Positions 4,437 through 11,726 of a stretch of DNA of 12,110 nucleotides are shown here, one piece after another. The DNA comes from Micromonosporaceae bacterium. GTDB lineage: Bacteria; Actinomycetota; Actinomycetes; Mycobacteriales; Micromonosporaceae. Positions within the stretch are counted from its first letter, which is position 1. The number at the start of each line of letters is the position of its first letter. The stretch lies in NCBI GenBank assembly GCA_019689695.1, contig JADGHA010000081.1:1-12110 (forward strand), written 5' to 3'. The notes below the pieces were generated by a model. It saw only the letters and a list, made by a program, of their open reading frames with translations. It did not search any database and was not told the origin of the DNA. The position numbers and the translations under genes were made by a program.

Positions 4437-5893
4437 GCACCGAGCGTATCGCTGGCGACTTCGCGGACGACGGAGACCAGCAGGTCGATGTCTGCCTCGG
4501 TGGTGCGCCAGTTCACGATGGCCGGGCGCAGCGCGGTCACACCGCGGTACACGGTCGTCCCGGCGAAGACCCGGCCGTCGGCGAGCAGCGCCGCGCCCAG
4601 TCGCTCGTTCAGGGCGTCCAGGTCGGCTTCGGGCACGCCTGGCGGCCGGTAGCGGAAGCAGACGACGCACAGTTGCACCGGCGCCAGCAGCTCCAGGTCG
4701 GGCGCCTCGTCGACCAGCCGGCCGAGCCGCTGGGCCAGGTCCAGGTGGCGCTCCACCATGGCCCGGCAACCTTGCCGGCCGTACGCCCGGAGGGTGGCCC
4801 AGATCGGCAGTGCCCGAGCCCGGCGGGACGACTCCGGGCCGAGGGAGTTGTAGTTGATGTCCACATCCCCCTCGGCTTCCAGATAGCGGGCGTTCCAGCC
4901 GCCGAAGGCGCGGCCGAGCATCTCCGGGTCGCGGACGAAGGCGAAGCCGCTCTCGTACGGGACGTTGAGCCATTTGTGGCCGTCGGCGGCGACCGAGTCA
5001 GCCCGGTCCACCCCGGCGACCAGGTGCGCGGTGCGCGGCGACACCGCGGCGAACAGCCCGAAGGCGCCGTCCACGTGCAGCCAGGCGCCGTGCCGCTCGG
5101 CGAGGTCGGCCAGCTCGGCGATGGGGTCGAAGTCGCCGGTGTTGACATCGCCGGCATTGCCGATGAGCACGGCCGGCCCGTCTATCGCGGCGAGCGCCCG
5201 GTCCATCGCCGCCAGGTCAACGCGGCCGGCGTCGTCGCGGGCGATCACCTGCACGGTGTCCCGCCCGCAGCCGAGGATCTGCAGCGCCTTGCGGCTGCTC
5301 GGGTGGACGTACCCGCTGGAGAGCACCGGCATCCGGGGCAGCCCGGCCAGGCCGTCCACGGTCACGTCGACGCCGTGCTGTCGGGCCCACCAGTACCGGG
5401 CGCAGGCCAGCCCGGTGAGGTTGGCGAAGGTTGCGCTCGGCGTGAGCACGCCGCCGTACGACGCGGGCAGCCCGAACAGGTCCTTCAGCCACCGCAGCAC
5501 GACGGTCTCCGCCCGGGTGGCGAACGGCGACGCCACCCACAGGCCGGCGACCTGGTCCAGCAGCGAGGTGACCCAGTCGGCGGCCTGGGCCGCCGGGGTC
5601 GAGCCGCCGACGACGAAGTGGAAGAAGCGCGGCCCGGAGGAATGCGTCGCCGCGCGGGTGCCGATCGTCAGCAGCTCGTTGACGGCGTCCAGGGTGCCGC
5701 ACCCCTCGTCTGGGAGCGCACCGTCGAGCTGGTCGAGTAGGTCGTCGCCGGACTTGTCGTGGACCGGGAGCGTGGGCAGCGCGTCGAGGTAGCCGCGGGC
5801 GGCCTTGGCGACCAGATCGAGAGCGTCCGCGGCCCGGTCTTGTTCGTGCAGAGGGTCAGCCACACCTGGAGCAGAACATAAGCCGGGCGCCAC
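4433..5893 (-). CDS. PLP-dependent group II decarboxylase (aromatic-L-amino-acid decarboxylase-like)
   Basis: 486 aa, the usual length for the family. Recognisable are FHFVVGGSTPAAQAADW (91-107), the PLP-stacking His197 in YVHPSSRKA, Asp275 in HVDGAFG, the Schiff-base Lys307 in ADGHKWLNVPYESG, and RRARALPIWATLRAYG (357-372). Together these place it among pyridoxal-dependent decarboxylases of aromatic or related amino acids; the true substrate cannot be read from sequence. Two phosphate/cofactor-binding segments are unusual: TPSATFANL where relatives have a SGGTxxNL-like motif, and GNAGDVNTGDFDP where many have ATAGTTNTGAFDP. It is the first gene of an operon with two membrane proteins. The start is uncertain: GTG at 5893 lies 7 nt after a poor -10 (TAGTGG), while GTG at 5863 (VADPLHEQ) is the alternative; neither has a clear ribosome binding site. 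Confidence 0.92.
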   Translation of the reverse strand: MAPGLCSAPGVADPLHEQDRAADALDLVAKAARGYLDALPTLPVHDKSGDDLLDQLDGALPDEGCGTLDAVNELLTIGTRAATHSSGPRFFHFVVGGSTPAAQAADWVTSLLDQVAGLWVASPFATRAETVVLRWLKDLFGLPASYGGVLTPSATFANLTGLACARYWWARQHGVDVTVDGLAGLPRMPVLSSGYVHPSSRKALQILGCGRDTVQVIARDDAGRVDLAAMDRALAAIDGPAVLIGNAGDVNTGDFDPIAELADLAERHGAWLHVDGAFGLFAAVSPRTAHLVAGVDRADSVAADGHKWLNVPYESGFAFVRDPEMLGRAFGGWNARYLEAEGDVDINYNSLGPESSRRARALPIWATLRAYGRQGCRAMVERHLDLAQRLGRLVDEAPDLELLAPVQLCVVCFRYRPPGVPEADLDALNERLGAALLADGRVFAGTTVYRGVTALRPAIVNWRTTEADIDLLVSVVREVASDTLGA

Positions 5894-5997
5894 CGTCGAC
5901 CCACTAACACTGTTGGATCGGAAAGCCCACGGCCTGTCGGCTCCGATGGAGTGCCGCTCGAGCCCTTTGGGTGAAACCCAGCCGGGAGGCCCGTCCC

Positions 5998-6003
5998 TAT
6001 CAT
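5998..6003 (+). promoter_or_regulatory. -10 element for the helix-hairpin-helix gene (leaderless start)
   Basis: TATCAT ends 7 nt before the GTG at 6011, and no ribosome binding site is present, which fits a leaderless mRNA. Just upstream, TGGGT-GAA-ACCCA (5968-5980) forms a small perfect dyad where the -35 would lie, possibly an operator. Confidence 0.55.
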
Positions 6004-6010
6004 CACCTCT

Positions 6011-6730
6011 GTGCGGTCCGTGACCCCCAGCACTTCACCTCCTCGGCTCCGGCGGCCGGTCACCTGGTGGTGGTTCCTGGTGCCGCTGCTCACCTTCGGG
6101 ATGGGGTCTTTCATCATGGTGCTGCTGGGTGGTGTCCGGCTCCGTTCGAAGGTCCACATCGCAGCCGCCGTCGGCTACTTCGTGCTGTTGGTCTACTTCT
6201 TCGTCGGCGTGCAGTACGTTCCGTCGAATGGCGGCTCGCTGCCGGACGCGGCCGTCATGCCCGCGTTCCTGATCGTCTGGCTCGGTGGCATTGCGCACGT
6301 GCTGGTGCTCCAGACGCTGGTTCGCCAGGCGGTACCGGTTGCCTCGATCGCGCCCCGGCCCGCCGCGCCAGCGGACCCCGCCGCTTCAGTGGATCCGGCG
6401 GTGGCCGCGGCCCAGTGGCGACTGCGGCGGCGCGAGGAGGCGCGGCGGATTGTGGCCGACAACCCCGCCCTGGCCGCCGAGCTCCGCATCGGGCGACCCG
6501 ACCTGCCGCGCCAGTACGACGACGGGGGCTTGGTGGACGTCAACCATGTTCCGGCCGCCGTGCTGGCGACCGAGTTGGAACTGCCGATGGAGACGGCCGC
6601 GGCGATCGTGAGGCAGCGGGACCGGATCGGCGGTTTCCGCAGCCCCGAGGAACTGATGGTGTTTGCCGACGGCCTGACACCCGAGCGTCTGCACATCATC
6701 GAGGAACGCCTCGCGTTCGTACCGCGGTAG
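6011..6730 (+). CDS. Membrane protein with C-terminal helix-hairpin-helix (ComEA-like) domain
   Basis: 239 aa. Three predicted membrane helices (about 19-41, 48-68, 82-103) are followed by an Ala/Pro linker (109-135), a charged segment with WRLRRREEARRIVADNP (136-152), and a helix-hairpin-helix region (about 172-237). That region reads LVDVNHVPAAVLATEL, then IVRQRDRIGGFRSPEEL, then ERLHIIEERL. The HhH part resembles ComEA/competence-type non-specific DNA-binding modules, but the three-helix membrane part is not that of ComEA, so a DNA-uptake role is not established. The domain may instead act as a protein-protein module. The gene stands alone, divergent from the decarboxylase operon across 117 bp. 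The GTG start at 6011 is supported by the leaderless -10. Weak GC-rich stem-loops (6745-6760, 6768-6787) follow the stop and may terminate it. Confidence 0.85.
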   Translation: MRSVTPSTSPPRLRRPVTWWWFLVPLLTFGMGSFIMVLLGGVRLRSKVHIAAAVGYFVLLVYFFVGVQYVPSNGGSLPDAAVMPAFLIVWLGGIAHVLVLQTLVRQAVPVASIAPRPAAPADPAASVDPAVAAAQWRLRRREEARRIVADNPALAAELRIGRPDLPRQYDDGGLVDVNHVPAAVLATELELPMETAAAIVRQRDRIGGFRSPEELMVFADGLTPERLHIIEERLAFVPR

Positions 6731-6960
6731 CACCGCCGCGGCCGGCGCGGCTCGCTGCGCGGGCAATGCCGGTGCTGGGGTGCCGGCCTCAGCGCAGGGC
6801 GTCGGCCCGACTTAGATGGACATCGAAACGGCGGTGCTAGACACCATGGGAGCCGGGGCTCGACAGCTGAGCCGGGACGGCCACGAGCTGCGGTTCACGG
6901 ACGCAACAGGCGCCCCGGAACGCTCGGCCGGCAATCCGGCGGCGCGCAGCTGCCCGCCGG

Positions 6961-6966
6961 TAGGGT
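6961..6966 (+). promoter_or_regulatory. -10 element for the M16 operon (leaderless start)
   Basis: TAGGGT lies 6 nt before the GTG at 6973. No -35 hexamer and no ribosome binding site are visible. The element argues for 6973 rather than the in-frame GTG at 6967, which would lie between the -10 and the transcription start. Confidence 0.45.
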
Positions 6967-6972
6967 GTGGGC

Positions 6973-8262
6973 GTGCACGCCTACGGCTACCCCTGGCCCA
7001 TCGAGACCACCCAGCTCGACAACGGGCTGCGGGTCGTCGCGAGCCCGGACCGGACCGTCCCGGTGGTCGCGGTGAACCTCTGGTACGACGTGGGTTCCCG
7101 GCACGAGCCGGACGGCCAGACCGGCTTCGCCCACCTCTTCGAGCACCTGATGTTCGAGGGCTCGCTGCACGTGGCCAAGGCCGAGCACATGCGGCTGATC
7201 CAGGGCTGCGGGGGCTCGCTGAACGCGACCACCAACCCGGACCGCACCAACTACTTCGAGACCGTGCCGGCCGAGCACCTGGAGCTGGCGCTGTGGCTGG
7301 AGGCGGACCGGATGGGCGGCCTGGTGCCGGCGCTGACCCAGCAGACCCTGGACAACCAGCGCGAGGTGGTCAAGAACGAGCGCCGGCAGCGCTACGAGAA
7401 CACCCCGTACGGCGACGCGTGGCTGCGCCTGCTCCCGCTGCTGTACCAGCCCGGTCACCCCTACCACCACCCGACGATCGGCTCGATGGCCGACCTGGAC
7501 GCGGCGGACCTGGCCACCTTCCAGAAATTCCACGCCACGTACTACGCGCCGAACAACGCCGTCCTGACCGTGGTCGGCGACGCTGAGCCGGCCGAGGTGT
7601 TCGCGCTGGCCGAGAAGTACTTCGGCGGGCTGCCGGCGCAGCCGGACATCCCGCCCGCGCCGGACGGCAACCTGCCGCGGCCGGTGCACGGGCCGACGGC
7701 CGAGTCCGTGGTCGCGGACGTACCGGCGCCCCGGGTGTACCTCGCCCACCGCACGTACCCGTTCGGCACCCCGGGGTACGACGCCGCCACGGTGCTCGCC
7801 GCGGTGCTGGGCCAGGGGCGCGGCAGCCGGATCTACCAGCAGCTGGTGGACGGGTCGCGCATCGCCCAGCCGGACAACGCCGTGGCGTACGGCGTGGACC
7901 TGGCCCACGCACCCGCGCCGCTGATCGCCACGGTCACCGCCCGGCCCGGCGTCGGGCTGCAGCAGCTGACCTCGGGGCTGGCGGCCGTGCTGGACCAGCT
8001 CGCCCACAACGGGGTGACCGAGGCCGAGCTGGACCGGGCCAAGGCCCTGCTCAGCACCGGTTGGTGGCGGCAGATGTCCACTTTGGCGGGTCGCGCGGAC
8101 GCGCTGAGCCGTTACACCATGCAGTTCGGCGATCCGGCGCTGGCCGGTTCGCGACTGCCCGCGTGGCTCGCGGTCACCCCGCGCCAGCTCGCCGAGGTGG
8201 CCGAGGAAGTGCTCGATCCCGAGGAGCGAGTCACCCTGACCTACCGGAAGGAGGCGGCGTGA
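6973..8262 (+). CDS. M16 family zinc metallopeptidase, catalytic subunit
   Basis: 429 aa from the preferred GTG at 6973 (431 aa from 6967). The N-terminal half carries the inverted zinc motif HLFEH within TGFAHLFEHLMFEGS (His54, Glu57, His58) and the distal zinc ligand Glu136 in NQREVVKNERRQRY, with the spacing typical of the mitochondrial processing peptidase/pitrilysin clan. The C-terminal half has the inactive paired M16 domain (from about 180). Such half-size M16 proteins work as heterodimers enclosing short peptides or unfolded segments. There is no signal peptide, so a cytoplasmic role in peptide turnover or processing is likely. The stop overlaps the start of the next gene (GTGA), forming a two-gene operon. 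Confidence 0.95.
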   Translation: MHAYGYPWPIETTQLDNGLRVVASPDRTVPVVAVNLWYDVGSRHEPDGQTGFAHLFEHLMFEGSLHVAKAEHMRLIQGCGGSLNATTNPDRTNYFETVPAEHLELALWLEADRMGGLVPALTQQTLDNQREVVKNERRQRYENTPYGDAWLRLLPLLYQPGHPYHHPTIGSMADLDAADLATFQKFHATYYAPNNAVLTVVGDAEPAEVFALAEKYFGGLPAQPDIPPAPDGNLPRPVHGPTAESVVADVPAPRVYLAHRTYPFGTPGYDAATVLAAVLGQGRGSRIYQQLVDGSRIAQPDNAVAYGVDLAHAPAPLIATVTARPGVGLQQLTSGLAAVLDQLAHNGVTEAELDRAKALLSTGWWRQMSTLAGRADALSRYTMQFGDPALAGSRLPAWLAVTPRQLAEVAEEVLDPEERVTLTYRKEAA

Positions 8263-9623
8263 GCTCGCTGGTGGAGCAGCGGCCGGCGCCGAGCCAGCCG
8301 CGCCCGTACCGCTTTCCCGAGGTGGTGCGGCGCACCGCCGCCGGGGGCGCGGTGGTCGCGGCCCACCTGCCCGGCCAGCCGCTCGCGGTCGCCGCGCTGC
8401 TGCTGGACGCGGGCGCCGGCCGGGAGCCGCCCGGCCAGGAGGGCGTGGCGTCCGTGCTGGCGGACGCGCTGGAGGAGGGCACCGCCACCCGGGACGCCGC
8501 GGCGTACGCGCTGGCCCGGGAGAGCCTCGGCGCGGAGCTGTCCATTGTGGTCGACTGGGACTCGTTCCGGGCCGGCGTCACGGCGCCGGCCGACCGGCTG
8601 CCCGCCGCGGTGCAGCTGCTCGCCGAGGCGGTGCGCACCCCACGGCTGGATCCGGCCGACGTGACCCGGGTCCGCGACGACGCGGTGACCGCACTGCGGA
8701 TGTCCTGGGCCGCGCCCGGCCCGCGCGCCGACGCGGCGCTGCGCGCCGACCTGTTCGGCGCCGTCGGGGCCGCCGACCGCCGCTACGCGCGGCCGTTGCA
8801 CGGCACGCCCGGCACCGTGGCGGCGGTTGGCGTCGACGACGTCGTCGCGTACCACGGGTCGTGGCTGACCCGGTGCGGCACGCTACTCGTCGCGGGCGAC
8901 CTGGACCGGCTCGACCTCGACCAGCTGGCCGCAGCGGCATTCGCCGGCGCGGGGCCGCAGCCCGAGCCGGTCACCACGGAGGTCGAGGCGCCCGCGCGGG
9001 CGCACCGGCGGGTGGTCCTGGTGGACCGGCCCGGCTCGGTGCAGTCCGTGCTCCGGCTCGGGCACACCGCCCCGCCCCGGGCGCACCCGGAGTACGTGCC
9101 GATCCGGCTCGCCGGCACCGTCCTCGGCGGGGCATTCACCTCCCGCCTCAACCACCTCCTCCGGGAGGTGCGCGGCTACACGTACGGGATGCGCGCGGAG
9201 TACGCCATGACGCGCCGGTTCGGCCGGTTCACGGTCAGCGCCTCGGTGCAGACCGCGGTGACCGCACCGGCACTGGTGGACACGATCGCGGAGATCACCC
9301 GTACCCAGGCGGAGGGCGTGACCGAGGAGGAGCTCGCGGTCGGGCGTACCTGGCGGGCTGGCCAGCTGACCGTGGACATGCAGACGCCGAGCGCCATCGC
9401 CGACGCCCTGGCCACGCTGGTGGTGCACGACCTGCCCGACGGCTACCACGCTGCGCTGCGGCAGCGGCTGCTGCAGGCGACGGTGGCCGAGGTCAGCGCC
9501 GCGGCCCGGACGTACCTGCGGCCGGAGGCGCTGACGGTGGTGGTCGAGGGCGACGCGGCCGCCATCCGCGAGGCGGTCGAGGCCACCGGCATCGGGGAGG
9601 TCACCGTTGCCGAGCCGGGCTGA
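8259..9623 (+). CDS. M16 family peptidase-like protein, non-catalytic subunit
   Basis: 454 aa. The fold follows the M16 pattern, but at the place of the zinc motif the sequence is GVASVLADALEEGT, so both His and the Glu are replaced (Ser64, Ala67, Asp68). The late motif LREVRGYTYGMRAEY (RGYTY from 305) is retained; in M16B proteins this Arg/Tyr region of the partner subunit contacts substrate. It therefore is the regulatory/substrate-binding half of a heterodimer with the preceding peptidase. GTG at 8259 overlaps the upstream TGA and is preceded by AAGGAGG (8248-8254); the longer open frame upstream is part of the neighbouring gene read out of frame. Expression is translationally coupled. No strong terminator follows; the end lies 76 bp from the convergent PEBP gene, across a tandem repeat. 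Confidence 0.94.
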   Translation: MSSLVEQRPAPSQPRPYRFPEVVRRTAAGGAVVAAHLPGQPLAVAALLLDAGAGREPPGQEGVASVLADALEEGTATRDAAAYALARESLGAELSIVVDWDSFRAGVTAPADRLPAAVQLLAEAVRTPRLDPADVTRVRDDAVTALRMSWAAPGPRADAALRADLFGAVGAADRRYARPLHGTPGTVAAVGVDDVVAYHGSWLTRCGTLLVAGDLDRLDLDQLAAAAFAGAGPQPEPVTTEVEAPARAHRRVVLVDRPGSVQSVLRLGHTAPPRAHPEYVPIRLAGTVLGGAFTSRLNHLLREVRGYTYGMRAEYAMTRRFGRFTVSASVQTAVTAPALVDTIAEITRTQAEGVTEEELAVGRTWRAGQLTVDMQTPSAIADALATLVVHDLPDGYHAALRQRLLQATVAEVSAAARTYLRPEALTVVVEGDAAAIREAVEATGIGEVTVAEPG

Positions 9624-9658
9624 TCAGGCGTAGCGGCCTTTTCGGCGGGCAACCGGCT

Positions 9659-9724
9659 GGTCAGCGGACACCGTGGGTGGTCAGCGGACGTCGTGGTGGT
9701 CAGCGTGCGTAGTGGACGGTCAGC
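9659..9724 (-). repeat. Degenerate ~20-bp tandem repeat spanning the PEBP stop codon
   Basis: GGTCAGC recurs at 9659, 9679, 9698 and 9718 (period 20, 19, 20). The copies starting at 9659 and 9679 share GGTCAGCGGAC, and those starting at 9679 and 9698 share further GTGG-type sequence. On the minus strand each copy contains GCTGACC; the copy starting at 9698 supplies the TGA stop of the PEBP-like gene. The repeat fills most of the gap between the convergent M16 and PEBP genes. Confidence 0.7.
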
Positions 9725-10266
9725 CGGCCCCAGGCGAGGGTGCTGCCGGCGACCGCCCGGCGCAGGTCGTCGGCGGACGAGCCGGCGGCCAGGTCGACCC
9801 GGCGGGAGAGGGCGTACGCCGTGATGACGTACCGGTGATCCTGGCCGCGGGGCGGGCACGGCCCGCCGTACCCCTGCTTGCCGAAGTCGTTGCGGCCCTG
9901 GACCGCGCCCGGCGGCACCTGGCCTTCACTCAGCACCGGCCGGCCCGGGTCGATCCCCCAGACGGTCCAGTGCACGAACGTGTGGCCGGGCGCGTCCGGG
10001 TCCTCGATGAGCAGGGCGAGGTCCACGGTCCCGGACGGCACGCCGGAGAGGCTCACCGGTGGTGAGACGTCGTCGCCGTCGCAGGTGAAGCGGCGCGGCA
10101 TGGCCTCGCCCTCGGCCACCGTGGGAATGGACACCACGACGCCGGCCGGCGCGGAGGGTGAGTCGACGGCGCGGCCGGCAGGGCCGTCGCCGCCGCAGCC
10201 GGCGAGCGCCGCGCCACCCGCCATCATCAGCGCGAAGAGGACCAGCCGACGACCGGTACGGGCCAC
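9700..10266 (-). CDS. YbhB/YbcL-type PEBP (Raf kinase inhibitor-like) lipoprotein
   Basis: 188 aa. A lipoprotein signal peptide with lipobox LAGC (Cys27) is followed by a short Gly/Ser/Pro linker and one PEBP domain. Motifs are CDGDDVSPPVSLSGVP, LLIEDPDAP, FVHWTVWGIDP and GYGGPCPPRGQDHRYVITAYAL, the conserved ligand-pocket segments of bacterial YbhB/YbcL proteins. The mature protein should be anchored to the outer face of the membrane; the ligand and function of bacterial members are largely unknown. I chose GTG at 10266 because TATCGT ends 7 nt upstream (leaderless) and it gives a normal signal peptide. The alternative GTG at 10308 adds 14 residues and would include the promoter. The gene is monocistronic, convergent with the M16 operon and divergent from the LPMO gene. 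Confidence 0.93.
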   Translation of the reverse strand: MARTGRRLVLFALMMAGGAALAGCGGDGPAGRAVDSPSAPAGVVVSIPTVAEGEAMPRRFTCDGDDVSPPVSLSGVPSGTVDLALLIEDPDAPGHTFVHWTVWGIDPGRPVLSEGQVPPGAVQGRNDFGKQGYGGPCPPRGQDHRYVITAYALSRRVDLAAGSSADDLRRAVAGSTLAWGRLTVHYAR

Positions 10267-10273
10267 GTACGCG

Positions 10274-10279
10274 ACGATA
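10274..10279 (-). promoter_or_regulatory. -10 element for the PEBP lipoprotein gene (leaderless start)
   Basis: TATCGT on the minus strand lies 7 nt before the GTG at 10266, with no ribosome binding site. The -35 is not recognisable. Confidence 0.5.
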
Positions 10280-10293
10280 CTCCCTGGCGGAGG

Positions 10294-10323
10294 TTGCCCG
10301 GCCCCCACAAGACATGGTCCAAT
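10294..10323 (+). promoter_or_regulatory. Possible promoter of the LPMO gene
   Basis: TTGCCC (10294-10299) and TCCAAT (10318-10323) are separated by 18 bp, each 4/6 to consensus. An AATGTC direct repeat (10321-10332) overlaps the -10. The match is weak; no CebR-type palindrome was found in this upstream region. Confidence 0.25.
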
Positions 10324-10487
10324 GTCAATGTCGCGGGAGTTCCAGGGCTAACGCGCTGCGGTGCGCGTGCCGGCCGGGCCGCCGGGCGAAGCCCTCCGCT
10401 TGCTCACCCTTCTCGACGCCGTTCGCGCGCCGTCCGCAGTGCACAGTTCGCCACCGACCTGCCGTGGCAACGGAAGGGGAAGACCAA

Positions 10488-11543
10488 GTGAGAATCACAC
10501 GCAAGGCGGCGGTCTACCTGGCCGCCGCGACGCTGGCCGCGGGGACCTTGACACTGGTCACCCAGGGCCCGGCCGAGGCCCACGGCGCGCCGCAGTTCCC
10601 GGGCAGCCGGACCTGGCTGTGCTATCGGGACGGGCTCACGCCGCAGGGCAACATCGTGCCGAAGAACCCGGCGTGCGCGGCCGCGGTCGCGCAGAGCGGC
10701 GACGTGTCGCTGTACAACTGGTTCGCGGTGCTGCGCTCCGACGCCGGCGGCCGCACCGTCGGCTACATCCCGGACGGGAGCCTGTGCAGCGGCGGCAACC
10801 CCACCTTCTCCGGGTACGACCTGGCCCGCGACGACTGGCCGGTGACGCATCTGACCGCGGGCGCCACCATCGAGATCCAGTACAACAACTGGGCCAACCA
10901 CCCCGGCACGTTCTACGTCTACGTGACCAAGGACAGCTGGAGCCCGACCCGGCCGCTGGCCTGGAGCGACCTGGAGGAGCAGCCGTTCAGCACGGCGACC
11001 AACCCGCCCGCGGTGGGCGGTCCGGGCACCGTCGACGGCCACTACTACTGGAACGCGACCCTGCCGGCGAACAAGACCGGCCGGCACATCATCTACATGC
11101 GCTGGGTCCGCTCGGACAGCCAGGAGAACTTCTTCAGCTGCTCGGACGTGGTCTTCGACGGCGGCAACGGCGAGGTCACCGGTATCGGCGACCCCGGCTC
11201 GCCGACCGGGCCGCCGCCGACCAGCCCGCCACCGGGCAACGGTGCGTGCAACGTGAGCATCCAGATCACCAACTCGTGGCCCGGCGGGTTCCAGGGCGAG
11301 GGCACGGTCCGCGCCGCGCCGTCGGCGATCAACGGCTGGACCGTCTCCTGGAGCAACCCGGCTGGCCAGAGCATCACGCAGGTCTGGAACGGCAACCTGC
11401 TGACGAACACCGGCACGGTGACCCAGGTCCGCAACGCCAGCTGGAACGGGTCTATCCCGGTGAACGGCTCGACCACGTTCGGGTTCCTCGGCACCAGCAC
11501 GGGTAGTCCCGTCGCGCCCAGTGCCACCTGCTCCAGTCCGTAA
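10488..11543 (+). CDS. AA10 lytic polysaccharide monooxygenase with C-terminal CBM2 (CelS2-like)
   Basis: 351 aa. A signal peptide (1-31) is cut after AEA, exposing His32 as the first residue of the mature protein, as the copper histidine brace requires. The second brace histidine is His138 in WANHPGTF, and an axial Phe lies in ENFFSCSD (215/216). Segments such as PGSRTWLC, YNWFAVL, DWPVTHLT, HYYWN and WVRSDSQENFFSCSDVVFDG closely resemble Streptomyces CelS2 (ScLPMO10C), a C1-oxidising cellulose-active enzyme. I infer oxidative cleavage of crystalline cellulose here too. A Pro/Thr/Ser/Gly linker (234-252) joins a CBM2 bounded by Cys254 and Cys348 with exposed Trp residues (NSWPGGF, INGWTVSW, ASWNGS). 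GTG at 10488 follows a purine-rich GGAAGGGGAAGA. The protein is secreted and probably monocistronic, ending at a strong terminator. Confidence 0.96.
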   Translation: MRITRKAAVYLAAATLAAGTLTLVTQGPAEAHGAPQFPGSRTWLCYRDGLTPQGNIVPKNPACAAAVAQSGDVSLYNWFAVLRSDAGGRTVGYIPDGSLCSGGNPTFSGYDLARDDWPVTHLTAGATIEIQYNNWANHPGTFYVYVTKDSWSPTRPLAWSDLEEQPFSTATNPPAVGGPGTVDGHYYWNATLPANKTGRHIIYMRWVRSDSQENFFSCSDVVFDGGNGEVTGIGDPGSPTGPPPTSPPPGNGACNVSIQITNSWPGGFQGEGTVRAAPSAINGWTVSWSNPAGQSITQVWNGNLLTNTGTVTQVRNASWNGSIPVNGSTTFGFLGTSTGSPVAPSATCSSP

Positions 11544-11561
11544 CCTGGTAGCGGAAGCTGA

Positions 11562-11595
11562 TCCGGCCCGGTGCCCTGCGGGGCACCGGGCCGGA
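11562..11595 (+). terminator. Strong terminator after the LPMO gene
   Basis: TCCGGCCCGGTGCCC (11562-11576) pairs perfectly with GGGCACCGGGCCGGA (11581-11595) around a TGCG loop, giving a 15-bp GC-rich stem 18 nt after the stop. No T-run follows, as is usual for high-GC actinobacteria. It insulates the downstream prenyltransferase gene. Confidence 0.85.
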
Positions 11596-11726
11596 CATGT
11601 GTACGGATAGTGAGCGGACGCCGTGTGGTAACGTGCGGCGGATATCGACCAGCTAGGTGACGTCGTCCGACGATATGCGTCTGAGTACTCGCTCGACCAT
11701 ACCGAGCCGCGAGATTAGGGACCCAG

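Noticed and set aside
4211..5740. 509-codon open frame on the plus strand opposite the decarboxylase operon
   Set aside because: High-GC antisense shadow: it runs across several genes, is low in complexity and has no domain.
6816..7586. Plus-strand frame starting before the M16 gene
   Set aside because: Most of it is the M16 gene read out of frame; the first 50 codons show no domain and no ribosome binding site.
6895..8007. 370-codon open frame on the minus strand opposite the M16 gene
   Set aside because: Val/Arg/Gly-rich antisense shadow of an unmistakable peptidase gene.
10361..11506. 381-codon plus-strand frame overlapping the LPMO
   Set aside because: Frame-shifted shadow of the LPMO, rich in Arg/Gly/Pro without motifs.
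11642..11676. ATATCG/CGATAT inverted repeat and CGTCG-TC-CGACG dyad upstream of the prenyltransferase
   Set aside because: Short arms and wide spacing; too likely by chance to list as an operator.
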